DNA of 7,367 bases from Bacteriovorax stolpii (GTDB lineage Bacteria > Bdellovibrionota > Bacteriovoracia > Bacteriovoracales > Bacteriovoracaceae), in the NCBI GenBank assembly GCA_945862475.1, contig CAMAYW010000115.1, positions 1 through 7,367 on the forward strand, given 5' to 3'. A model generated the notes under the pieces. It was given only the letters and a program-made list of their open reading frames with translations, was not told the DNA's origin and made no database searches. A program made the position numbers and the translations under genes. Each line of letters begins with the position of its first letter. Within the stretch, counting starts at the first letter, position 1. Positions 1 through 5,858 of this stretch are shown here, piece by piece.

Positions 1-704
1 ATACCAAGGTGAAGCTTGATTCCGTGCTTTTTGTAAGCCTTTTCAACTTCTACCGAACAGTCAGTATCTTCGATTGGAAGAAGATTTTTTTGCATTTCAA
101 AAATAGTGACCTCAACACCAAAAGCATTCCAGAAATAAGCGAACTCTACCCCAATAGCTCCAGCGCCAACGATTCCAACAGATTTAGGAAGCTTCTCTAC
201 TTTTAAAGCTTCCCAAGCACCAAGAAGACGTTTTCCATCGTGCTCGAGACCAGGGAATGTACGATACTTTGCTCCTGTCGCGATGATCGCATTGGTAAAA
301 GTAACTTCTTCTTTTTTACCGTCAGCCAGTTCAACTTCAATCGATTTAGATGACTTAAAAGTTCCCTTACCGTTAATTACTTCGATTTTATTTTTCTTCA
401 TGAGGAAGGCGATGCCTTTAGACATGTTCTCAGCAATCGTATTAGCACGCTTGACAGCGACAGTGGCATCAAGCCCTTTAAGTTCGACATTAATTCCAAG
501 GGATTTCATGTCATGAATTTCGTGAACGGAGTGAGCAGATTTTAAAAGTGCTTTTGTTGGTATACATCCGCGATTTAAGCAAACGCCGCCAAGCTTATCG
601 GCTTCTATAATCGCTACTTTCTTTCCAAGTTGAGAGGCACGGATTGCGGCCACATAACCACCGGGGCCAGCACCAAGAACGACAACATCAAATGATTTGG
701 CCAT
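1..704 (-). CDS. lpdA: Dihydrolipoamide dehydrogenase (E3), N-terminal 234 residues; runs off the left edge
   Basis: This FAD-dependent enzyme reoxidises the lipoyl groups of 2-oxoacid dehydrogenase complexes (pyruvate, 2-oxoglutarate) or of the glycine cleavage system and passes electrons to NAD+ in the cytoplasm. The translation shows the FAD-binding GAGPGG at residues 11-16, the redox-active disulfide motif GGVCLNRGCIPTK with Cys42 and Cys47, an ATGA segment near 142-145, and the NAD-binding GAGAIG at 180-185 with Glu203 at the end of the next strand, as expected for NAD rather than NADP. Only about half of the usual 460-480 residues is present; the dimerisation domain and the His-Glu active-site pair lie beyond the edge. 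The ATG at 704-702 follows an AAGGAAGG Shine-Dalgarno at 5 nt spacing, so the start is secure. The next gene upstream is not an E1 or E2 subunit, so the partner complex cannot be told from this window. Family assignment is very sure. Confidence 0.95.
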   Translation of the reverse strand, partial: MAKSFDVVVLGAGPGGYVAAIRASQLGKKVAIIEADKLGGVCLNRGCIPTKALLKSAHSVHEIHDMKSLGINVELKGLDATVAVKRANTIAENMSKGIAFLMKKNKIEVINGKGTFKSSKSIEVELADGKKEEVTFTNAIIATGAKYRTFPGLEHDGKRLLGAWEALKVEKLPKSVGIVGAGAIGVEFAYFWNAFGVEVTIFEMQKNLLPIEDTDCSVEVEKAYKKHGIKLHLG

Positions 705-743
705 TTCGACCTTCCTTTGTTGAACAAGTATAAATGTGCCGAA

Positions 744-773
744 ATCATGGACTTTACGCTCTGCACTTGTCAA
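744..773 (-). promoter_or_regulatory. lpdA: Candidate sigma-70-type promoter for lpdA
   Basis: Read on the minus strand, a perfect TTGACA (773-768) is followed after 18 nt by CATGAT (749-744, 4 of 6 to TATAAT). Transcription would start near 737, giving a 5' leader of about 33 nt that holds the strong lpdA ribosome binding site. A second -10-like element, TATACT (732-727, 5 of 6), lies closer to the gene but has no good -35. The rest of the 705-889 gap shows no gene and no convincing terminator for the upstream coiled-coil gene. Inferred by motif only. Confidence 0.45.
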
Positions 774-889
774 TGAATACCAAGAATTGTCCTAGGGTAA
801 AAAAAGTGAATCTAACAATGGACTATGGCGATCTTTCAAGGGTTTAATTTAGTGATCTTACAATGAGTGTTTCTTTGACACCAATTAAG

Positions 890-2350
890 TTACCAAAACT
901 TCCAACGCTGTAAGCTTCCCATGTGTTTTTCGAATACGGAATTGAGATCTTTTTTCGCCTCATCCATTTTTTGCTCAACAGTTGAAAACCCTTCTTTCGA
1001 TTGAATTTTCTTAAACACATCAATGATATCAGAGGCTATGTCTTTTTGTTTTTTTCTCAGTTCTTGAAGATCCATTTCTTCGAGTTCTGCCAATCTTTTT
1101 TCGAGTTCTTTTTCTTTCGACTCAGAGAAAGCTTTAAATTCTTGGTCCCATTCCATCTTTTTAGTCACCATTTCAGCATCAAGTCTGGCAATTTTATCTT
1201 GGTGAGACTGTTCAAGTAATTGCATTTCTCTTTCATAAAAGTCTTTCTTCTCTCTCAAAAAATGCAAGGACTCATCTTGCATTTTCATTGCAGCAGACTT
1301 AGCTCCCTCTAAATGGGCAATATCTGTCATAAGATGTGATTGAACATTTTGTTGAACTCTTAGATTCTTTAGTAGATCAAATTCTTCATTCCTAATATCT
1401 TCCACTCGCATTTTTACGTCTAACATCGTTCTATCTAGTCTTAAGAGATCATCTCTTTTGGATTGAATTTCCTCATCCAGCCCTCTTAAGGTGAGTTCCA
1501 TCTTTGACACAGAAGAATGTAAATCAGACCGACTAAAATCGAGTTTACTGATTTCTTTTTGAAGTTCTACCTTTTGAGAAAGTAGCTTTTCATTTTCACT
1601 CTTTAGTTGGCCAAGAGTCATCTCCGCTTCAGCAATTTGATGGGCTTTATCTGTAAACACTTTTAATGAATTATCGATCTCTTTGACTCTCGCTTCTTTA
1701 TCTTCCAAAAGTTTTATCACTCCAATCTGAGAGGATATCTTGTCTTTCAAACCAGAAAGTTGAGACATCAACTCCATCTTTTCTCGATTAAGCTTTTCAA
1801 GTTCACTTGTGATCTGATGAAAATCTTTTTGTAGAAGCGAAGTGGTGTCTTTCACAAACGAATGAATGACTTGAATGTCTTTCGCCTGATCCTCTAGAAA
1901 GGATGCATTCTTTTTTCTATCATCAATATTTTGTTCAAATATTTGCTGCATTTCATTTCTAATATTAAATAACTTTGTGACCCCTGATTCGAGATCTTTT
2001 TCTAAAGGAACGATCTTTTTGGCTTCATTAACTAAGACCTCAGTTACTTTTCTCAAGTGATCATGAAGCATCGAATTTTTTTGTTGGATAAGAAGGTTTA
2101 ATTCTTTTTCAGTACGAAGTCTTTTTGCTTCTAATTCTTTCACCTTGGCGGTCATCTGTTGTTCACGAAGATTGAAGACTTGGGTACTTTCGTCTTGTTT
2201 TCTTACAATAGCTTGAGACTTTACTTGATCCAATTCACGGTCGATATTTTGTTTTTCAGATTTGAGCTCTTCACGTTTTTTTTGAAAGCCTTCCGGCAAT
2301 ACAAATTCATCGGTTTTATTTTCGTCACTCAATTTTAATGGATCGGCCAT
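890..2350 (-). CDS. Long coiled-coil protein of unknown function (486 aa, SMC/myosin-like heptads)
   Basis: I do not recognise a named family. The protein is dominated by charged Glu/Lys/Gln-rich heptad sequence from about residue 20 to 445, with few prolines (positions 4, 19, 115) and no cysteine, so it should form an extended, mostly continuous coiled coil. There are no Walker motifs, so it is not an SMC or Rad50 ATPase, and no signal peptide or membrane span, so it is probably cytoplasmic. The N-terminal 19 residues are acidic and non-coiled. The C-terminal part (about 445-486) leaves the heptad pattern and ends in an aromatic tail, WKFW, at the last four residues, which could be a docking peptide. 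The ATG at 2350-2348 has no visible Shine-Dalgarno; the upstream bases are AT-rich. It lies upstream of lpdA in the same orientation with a 185-bp gap, and diverges from the AlkB-like gene. A scaffold or cytoskeletal role is possible but is inference from shape alone. Confidence 0.85.
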   Translation of the reverse strand: MADPLKLSDENKTDEFVLPEGFQKKREELKSEKQNIDRELDQVKSQAIVRKQDESTQVFNLREQQMTAKVKELEAKRLRTEKELNLLIQQKNSMLHDHLRKVTEVLVNEAKKIVPLEKDLESGVTKLFNIRNEMQQIFEQNIDDRKKNASFLEDQAKDIQVIHSFVKDTTSLLQKDFHQITSELEKLNREKMELMSQLSGLKDKISSQIGVIKLLEDKEARVKEIDNSLKVFTDKAHQIAEAEMTLGQLKSENEKLLSQKVELQKEISKLDFSRSDLHSSVSKMELTLRGLDEEIQSKRDDLLRLDRTMLDVKMRVEDIRNEEFDLLKNLRVQQNVQSHLMTDIAHLEGAKSAAMKMQDESLHFLREKKDFYEREMQLLEQSHQDKIARLDAEMVTKKMEWDQEFKAFSESKEKELEKRLAELEEMDLQELRKKQKDIASDIIDVFKKIQSKEGFSTVEQKMDEAKKDLNSVFEKHMGSLQRWKFW

Positions 2351-2402
2351 AAATTAAACTCATTGGTTGTGCTTTTTTATCGGATTGAAATGGTCGAACC
2401 TT

Positions 2403-2423
2403 GAGGGTTTTATCAAAACTCTC
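2403..2423. repeat. Inverted repeat (9-bp stem, 3-nt loop) in the divergent intergenic region
   Basis: GAGGGTTTT (2403-2411) and AAAACTCTC (2415-2423) pair over nine positions with one G-T wobble around a 3-nt loop. No T-run follows on either strand, so it does not look like an intrinsic terminator. It sits between the divergent starts at 2350 and 2488, where an operator or a 5' leader hairpin would be expected. Function is inference. Confidence 0.45.
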
Positions 2424-2474
2424 CCTAACTCATTGAATCCTCGAACTTTCTCAGCAGTCTTCTTCATTTTGGAA

Positions 2475-2480
2475 TAAAAT
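2475..2480 (+). promoter_or_regulatory. Possible -10 element for the AlkB-like gene, implying a very short or absent leader
   Basis: TAAAAT matches TATAAT at 5 of 6 positions, but no acceptable -35 lies 15-19 nt upstream. If used, transcription would begin at about 2487-2488, essentially on the ATG, giving a leaderless message. The region before the ATG has only a weak AGAG at 2481-2484 as a ribosome binding site, which is compatible with that reading. In AT-rich DNA such a hexamer can occur by chance. Confidence 0.25.
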
Positions 2481-2487
2481 AGAGATC

Positions 2488-3498
2488 ATGGGAAATCTTC
2501 TACCCTACTGTCTGTCGTATGTTATACCGGCCCTCACTTTGTGGGGGATTACTTCCCTTGGTGGTTGGACCTATTCTGGTTTCATTTTTGCTTTTTTTAT
2601 TCATCCTTTCTTTGATGCTTTGTTTGGGAAGGATACCAATTCTCAAGATAGAAATTTAACATTCAAACCCGTTTATGATTTTCTTGTTTTGGCCTATCTT
2701 CCAGTTCAGGTACTCATTTTTCATCACGTTTTTATTCATTATCTCAATCATGCTTTTTCGCTCTTTGAATTGACTGGCACCATTCTAAGTTTAGGAACGA
2801 TGACAGGTGCAACAGGAATCACCATAGCCCATGAATTAATCCACAGAAAAAAACCACTAGAACGAGGAATAGGCATCTCTCTTCTTTTAATGGTGAACTA
2901 TGCTCATTTCAGAATTGAACACGTTTTTGGACATCATAAGCATGTTGGGACTTTTCGTGATCCGGCAACAGCAAGAAAGGGTGAAAATCTTTACCGATTC
3001 TGGTTTCGATCGATAGTGGGAGGATTGATTAGTGCATGGAAGATAGAAATGAAACGTTTAGGTAGTAAGAGTTTCATTTTTAACCGTGCTTTTCTCTATC
3101 TTCTTGCTCAAATTTTCATTTCACTATTTATTTATTTTTTCTACGGGAAAATCTCTTTTATCGTCTTCATTTTGCAAAGTTTTGTTGCAATTATAACTTT
3201 AGAAACGATCAACTTCATCGAGCATTACGGACTTGAACGAAAAGAAATTTCACCTGGCCAATACGAACCAGTAGCCTTTCAACACTCTTGGGATTCAAGC
3301 CAAAAAATGACAAATTGGTTCTTATTTAATCTTGGGAGACATGCTCATCACCATTTTGCACCCAATGTCTGTTATGAAGAACTTGAAACTAAAAATCATC
3401 ATAGAAAACTTAAGTATGGATACTCCACCCATTTAGTTTTAGCTTTTTTTGGTATTTATCCAAAGTTAGACGACCAAAATGACAGTAATTTCAAGTGA
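2488..3498 (+). CDS. AlkB-family membrane-bound di-iron monooxygenase (alkane 1-monooxygenase/hydroxylase-like)
   Basis: An integral inner-membrane non-haem di-iron enzyme of the fatty-acid desaturase/AlkB superfamily. All four AlkB signatures are visible: HELIH at 115-119, EHVFGHHKH at 144-152 followed by the DPATA segment, NFIEHYGL at 242-249 (the HYG motif that separates AlkB-type hydroxylases from desaturases), and LGRHAHHH at 282-289, where AlkB usually has LQRHxxHH. The conserved HSW sits at 266-268. Several hydrophobic spans occur (about 4-24, 30-46, 65-85, 92-112, 200-220, 222-240). At 336 residues it is shorter than typical AlkB (about 400), mainly at the N terminus. AlkB enzymes take electrons from rubredoxin; none is fused or encoded here. 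The substrate could be an alkane or another alkyl chain such as a fatty acid or lipid; sequence alone does not decide. The start ATG has only a weak AGAG upstream. The gene is divergent from the coiled-coil gene and 77 bp ahead of the exonuclease. Confidence 0.9.
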   Translation: MGNLLPYCLSYVIPALTLWGITSLGGWTYSGFIFAFFIHPFFDALFGKDTNSQDRNLTFKPVYDFLVLAYLPVQVLIFHHVFIHYLNHAFSLFELTGTILSLGTMTGATGITIAHELIHRKKPLERGIGISLLLMVNYAHFRIEHVFGHHKHVGTFRDPATARKGENLYRFWFRSIVGGLISAWKIEMKRLGSKSFIFNRAFLYLLAQIFISLFIYFFYGKISFIVFILQSFVAIITLETINFIEHYGLERKEISPGQYEPVAFQHSWDSSQKMTNWFLFNLGRHAHHHFAPNVCYEELETKNHHRKLKYGYSTHLVLAFFGIYPKLDDQNDSNFK

Positions 3499-3524
3499 TT
3501 GTATCTCTCATGTGGATTATACAA
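3499..3524. repeat. Short inverted repeat between the AlkB-like and exonuclease genes
   Basis: TTGTAT (3499-3504), directly after the stop codon, is mirrored by ATACAA (3519-3524) across 14 nt. The right arm overlaps a TATACA that could serve as a -10 for the exonuclease gene. The stem is AT-rich and has no T-run after it, so it is a poor terminator; it may be an operator-like palindrome or chance. Confidence 0.2.
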
Positions 3525-3575
3525 ATTCTCTCCCTACCCTAGACGGAAAATCATTTCAGAGTTATAAGACACTCT

Positions 3576-4463
3576 ATGTCAAGAAGCCAATCCAGTATCA
3601 ATCTTAATTCTTTAGAAGTGACAGCACTTTTGAAGTTATTTCCTAAAGGTATTGTCGCAGTAGATTTAGAAACGACTGGACTCTCTCCACTCGTGGATAA
3701 AATTATTGAGATCGCGGCAGTTAAAATAAATTCAGCTGGTGAAATCTCAACTTATCATCAACTGATTAATCCTTTAATTGATATTCCTGAATTTACGATT
3801 CAGTTCCATGGACTGACAAATCAAGATTTAAAAGAATCACCCACTATAAAAAAACCCTTAAAATTTTTTTGGGATTTCGTTGGTAGACTTCCTATTATAG
3901 CTCATAATTCAAGTTTTGATCTTGGTTATCTCATCAAGTCCTCACATGATTTTCAAATCGAATTCCCTCCCCTTGATGTATTTGACAGTTGTCGATACGC
4001 GAGAGCGATTTATAAAAATAAAGACAATGCTCCACAGAATTTTAAATTATCTACTTTATCTGATTACGTAGGGTTTAAGCTTCAGCATCATGTCGCGATT
4101 GAAGATACTTTTGCCTGTTTAAAAATAATGGCCCATCTCTTTCATGTTGAAGGTAACCATGAAAGTGCGATGGAAAAAAGTTTTGTTTTTCGACTTTCTC
4201 ATTTCAATAAAAATGAATGTTTTAATTTTTCGACAAGGCTCAAAGGGCTTGCAGAATTAGTTCAAGAAAAAAATCTAATCCAACTCGACTACAAAGGCTC
4301 ATCCCCTGTCGGACCGAAGCGACCTGTCAGACCCATAGGTCTAATGCCTCTTCCTAAGGGGCCAGTATTATTTGCAGAGTGCCTTTTAACAGGAATGAAT
4401 AAATCATTTATTTTAAAAAAGATTAAATCATATCAAAAACTGGAAGCTAGTCTTCTAAAGTAA
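3576..4463 (+). CDS. DnaQ-like DEDDh 3'-5' exonuclease with C-terminal WYL-like domain
   Basis: The N-terminal domain (about 25-190) is a DnaQ/RNase T-type exonuclease of the DEDDh class, which removes nucleotides from DNA or RNA 3' ends using two metal ions. ExoI is VDLETTGL with Asp30 and Glu32, ExoII is HNSSFDLGYL with Asp115, and ExoIII is HVAIED with the general base His172 and Asp177 (HxAxxD pattern), so all catalytic residues are present. About 205-295 is an added domain whose pattern (an LIQLDY strand near 234-239, RPVRPIGL at 249-256, a hydrophobic strand then SFILKKIKSY at 277-286) resembles a WYL domain, a ligand- or nucleic-acid-sensing fold; this second assignment is less certain. 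There is no polymerase or helicase domain, so it is not simply the Pol III epsilon subunit, although repair or RNA-processing roles remain open. The ATG is the first start after an in-frame stop at 3540 and lacks a Shine-Dalgarno. Its stop codon overlaps the ribosome binding site of the next gene. Confidence 0.9.
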   Translation: MSRSQSSINLNSLEVTALLKLFPKGIVAVDLETTGLSPLVDKIIEIAAVKINSAGEISTYHQLINPLIDIPEFTIQFHGLTNQDLKESPTIKKPLKFFWDFVGRLPIIAHNSSFDLGYLIKSSHDFQIEFPPLDVFDSCRYARAIYKNKDNAPQNFKLSTLSDYVGFKLQHHVAIEDTFACLKIMAHLFHVEGNHESAMEKSFVFRLSHFNKNECFNFSTRLKGLAELVQEKNLIQLDYKGSSPVGPKRPVRPIGLMPLPKGPVLFAECLLTGMNKSFILKKIKSYQKLEASLLK

Positions 4464-4474
4464 GGATAATCGAC

Positions 4475-4738
4475 ATGATGAAAAGCTTTATTAACAAAGA
4501 AAACATTGGTCAGAGATTCATTCAGTTCATGATTCTTATCGCTCACATCGTTCTTTTAAAGTGGATTCTTTACACACTTTACGAGGGCGGAGTCCTTCCT
4601 TTCTCTACGCTACTTTACCATTTCCTAGGCATTTCAATATTTGGAGCTTTGCTCATTAGAACTTGTGCCTACATTTATAAACGTGAATATTTAAAGGAAC
4701 TTGAAAAAAGTGCTCGAGAACCTGAACTGGAAGAGTAA
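4475..4738 (+). CDS. Small two-span membrane protein of unknown function (87 aa)
   Basis: No family recognised. The protein has two hydrophobic stretches (about 15-35 and 44-67) joined by a short loop containing Glu37, Gly38 and Gly39. Positive residues lie before the first span and right after the second (Lys69, Arg70), which suggests both termini are cytoplasmic. The tail is strongly charged and ends acidic (EPELEE). There is no signal-peptidase site. An AAGGA Shine-Dalgarno at 4462-4466, overlapping the exonuclease stop codon, is 8 nt from the ATG at 4475; a second ATG follows at once. The 11-bp gap upstream and the overlap with the aminomutase gene downstream place it in one transcript with both, and the clear ribosome binding site supports it as a real gene. 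It might anchor or modulate a neighbouring protein, but that is speculation. Confidence 0.75.
   Translation: MMKSFINKENIGQRFIQFMILIAHIVLLKWILYTLYEGGVLPFSTLLYHFLGISIFGALLIRTCAYIYKREYLKELEKSAREPELEE
4694..4712 (+). promoter_or_regulatory. Ribosome binding site and start choice (GTG 4710 over TTG 4701) for the aminomutase gene
   Basis: An in-frame stop at 4692-4694 leaves only TTG (4701) and GTG (4710) as upstream starts. The AAGGA at 4694-4698 is 2 nt from the TTG, too close, and 11 nt from the GTG, slightly long but workable. GTG is therefore preferred. Both sites lie inside the end of the small membrane protein gene, so initiation probably depends on translation of that gene. Confidence 0.5.
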
Positions 4739-5789
4739 ACTCACTCATTCTTTCAGAAATATAAAAGATCTCTACGATTACTTAGATTGGCCTCTTGATG
4801 AGGAAATGATATTTGCTGCAAAAAAATATCCTCTTTTTATCCCTAGGCATCTTGCCGATAAAATAAAAGCTGAGGGCCCGAAAGGAGTTCTCTCGAAAGA
4901 ATTCCTTCCGTCACTTCTTGAAATTGATACCCACCTCAATTCTTTTGGACTCATTGACCCCATAGGAGACAAACCCTATTTAAAGGCACCTCAACTCATT
5001 CATCGTTACAAGTCGAGAGCTCTTTTTACACCCACTTCTGTTTGCCCAGTTCACTGCAGATACTGTTTTCGTAAAAACGAACTTGCTTCGACTGAGGACA
5101 TTTTCCAAAATGATTTTGAACAGACTCTCGCTTACCTCAATGATCATGCAGAAATTTCTGAAATCATTTTCACCGGTGGCGATCCTCTCACTTTATCCAA
5201 CGAAAAGATTGAAAATTATTTGAGATCATTTGGACAAATAAAATCCATTAGACATATCCGCTTTCATACTCGATACCCGATCATTTTGCCGGATCGAATT
5301 GATGAAGGTTTCTTGGATATAATAAACCGATTTTCAACCCAATTCTCCACAGTATCCATTGCTATTCACTCTAATCATTTAGCTGAATTTGATGAATTCA
5401 ACTCAAGAGTTATAAAGTCCCTAGCAAAAACAAATGTACAGCTTCTTGGACAAACAGTTTTACTCAGAGACATTAACGACTCCGAAACTGCTCTTTTAGG
5501 TCTCATGAATAAGTTCATTGAATTAAAAATTAGGCCTTATTATCTCCATCACCCCGACAGGGTCCATGGAGGAATGCATTTTTACCTGCCAATTTCTAAA
5601 GGAAGAAAACTTTATCAGGGCCTTCGCTTAAACTTACCCGGATGGGCCATCCCCCAATACGTGATAGATATCCCAAACGGGCATGGCAAAACTCCCTTAT
5701 TTAATCCAGAAACACACTCCTTTTCCGGACAGCTCATTTCCAAAACAGGTGAACCTGTAAGGCTCGAAGAACCTGACCTTTTTGTTTAG
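4710..5789 (+). CDS. Lysine 2,3-aminomutase family radical SAM/PLP enzyme (KamA/EpmB-like)
   Basis: Members move an amino group between carbons 2 and 3 of lysine or a related amino acid, using a [4Fe-4S] cluster, S-adenosylmethionine and pyridoxal phosphate. Counting from GTG 4710, the cluster motif CxxxCxxC is Cys112, Cys116, Cys119 with Arg121 two residues on, as in KamA. TGGDP (155-159) is the SAM-binding GGDP motif. Asp283, Asp320 and Lys327 (in IPNGHGK) have the same spacing as the substrate-binding Asp293, Asp330 and PLP-lysine 337 of Clostridium subterminale KamA (44 and 7 residues before the lysine), so an active mutase is expected. Length (359 aa) lies between EpmB (about 340) and KamA (about 416). 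The possible jobs are beta-lysine formation for elongation factor P modification, or free beta-amino acid synthesis; neither EF-P/EpmA nor the acetyltransferase AblB is in view. It overlaps the membrane protein gene by 29 bp, or by 38 bp if it starts at TTG 4701. Confidence 0.93.
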   Translation: MLENLNWKSKLTHSFRNIKDLYDYLDWPLDEEMIFAAKKYPLFIPRHLADKIKAEGPKGVLSKEFLPSLLEIDTHLNSFGLIDPIGDKPYLKAPQLIHRYKSRALFTPTSVCPVHCRYCFRKNELASTEDIFQNDFEQTLAYLNDHAEISEIIFTGGDPLTLSNEKIENYLRSFGQIKSIRHIRFHTRYPIILPDRIDEGFLDIINRFSTQFSTVSIAIHSNHLAEFDEFNSRVIKSLAKTNVQLLGQTVLLRDINDSETALLGLMNKFIELKIRPYYLHHPDRVHGGMHFYLPISKGRKLYQGLRLNLPGWAIPQYVIDIPNGHGKTPLFNPETHSFSGQLISKTGEPVRLEEPDLFV

Positions 5790-5858
5790 ATTCATTCTGA
5801 TTTACTAAATTTATTTGAAATTGATTGGAGTAATCCTGAAAAATGGTAACATTTTTAC

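Noticed and set aside
9..516. Two plus-strand open frames (9-206 and 283-516)
   Set aside because: They lie antisense within the lpdA coding region, whose reverse-strand translation matches a well-known enzyme throughout; the encoded peptides look like nothing.
875..880. Plus-strand TTGACA
   Set aside because: No -10 at a suitable distance and no plus-strand gene downstream; it would read antisense into the coiled-coil gene.
868..883. GTGT/ACAC mini-hairpin as a terminator for the coiled-coil gene
   Set aside because: Only four base pairs with a 7-nt loop and no following T-run on the minus strand.
1001..1219. Plus-strand open frame of 72 codons
   Set aside because: Antisense to the coiled-coil gene; the Phe-rich composition is the mirror of Glu/Lys codons.
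4778..4972. Minus-strand open frame of 64 codons
   Set aside because: Antisense to the aminomutase N-terminal region, no ribosome site, no recognisable content.
3576..5789. Reading the exonuclease/membrane protein/radical SAM cluster as an antiphage defence system
   Set aside because: The aminomutase keeps all KamA catalytic residues, no mobility genes or composition shift are seen, and no known defence system has this set; an ordinary operon is simpler.
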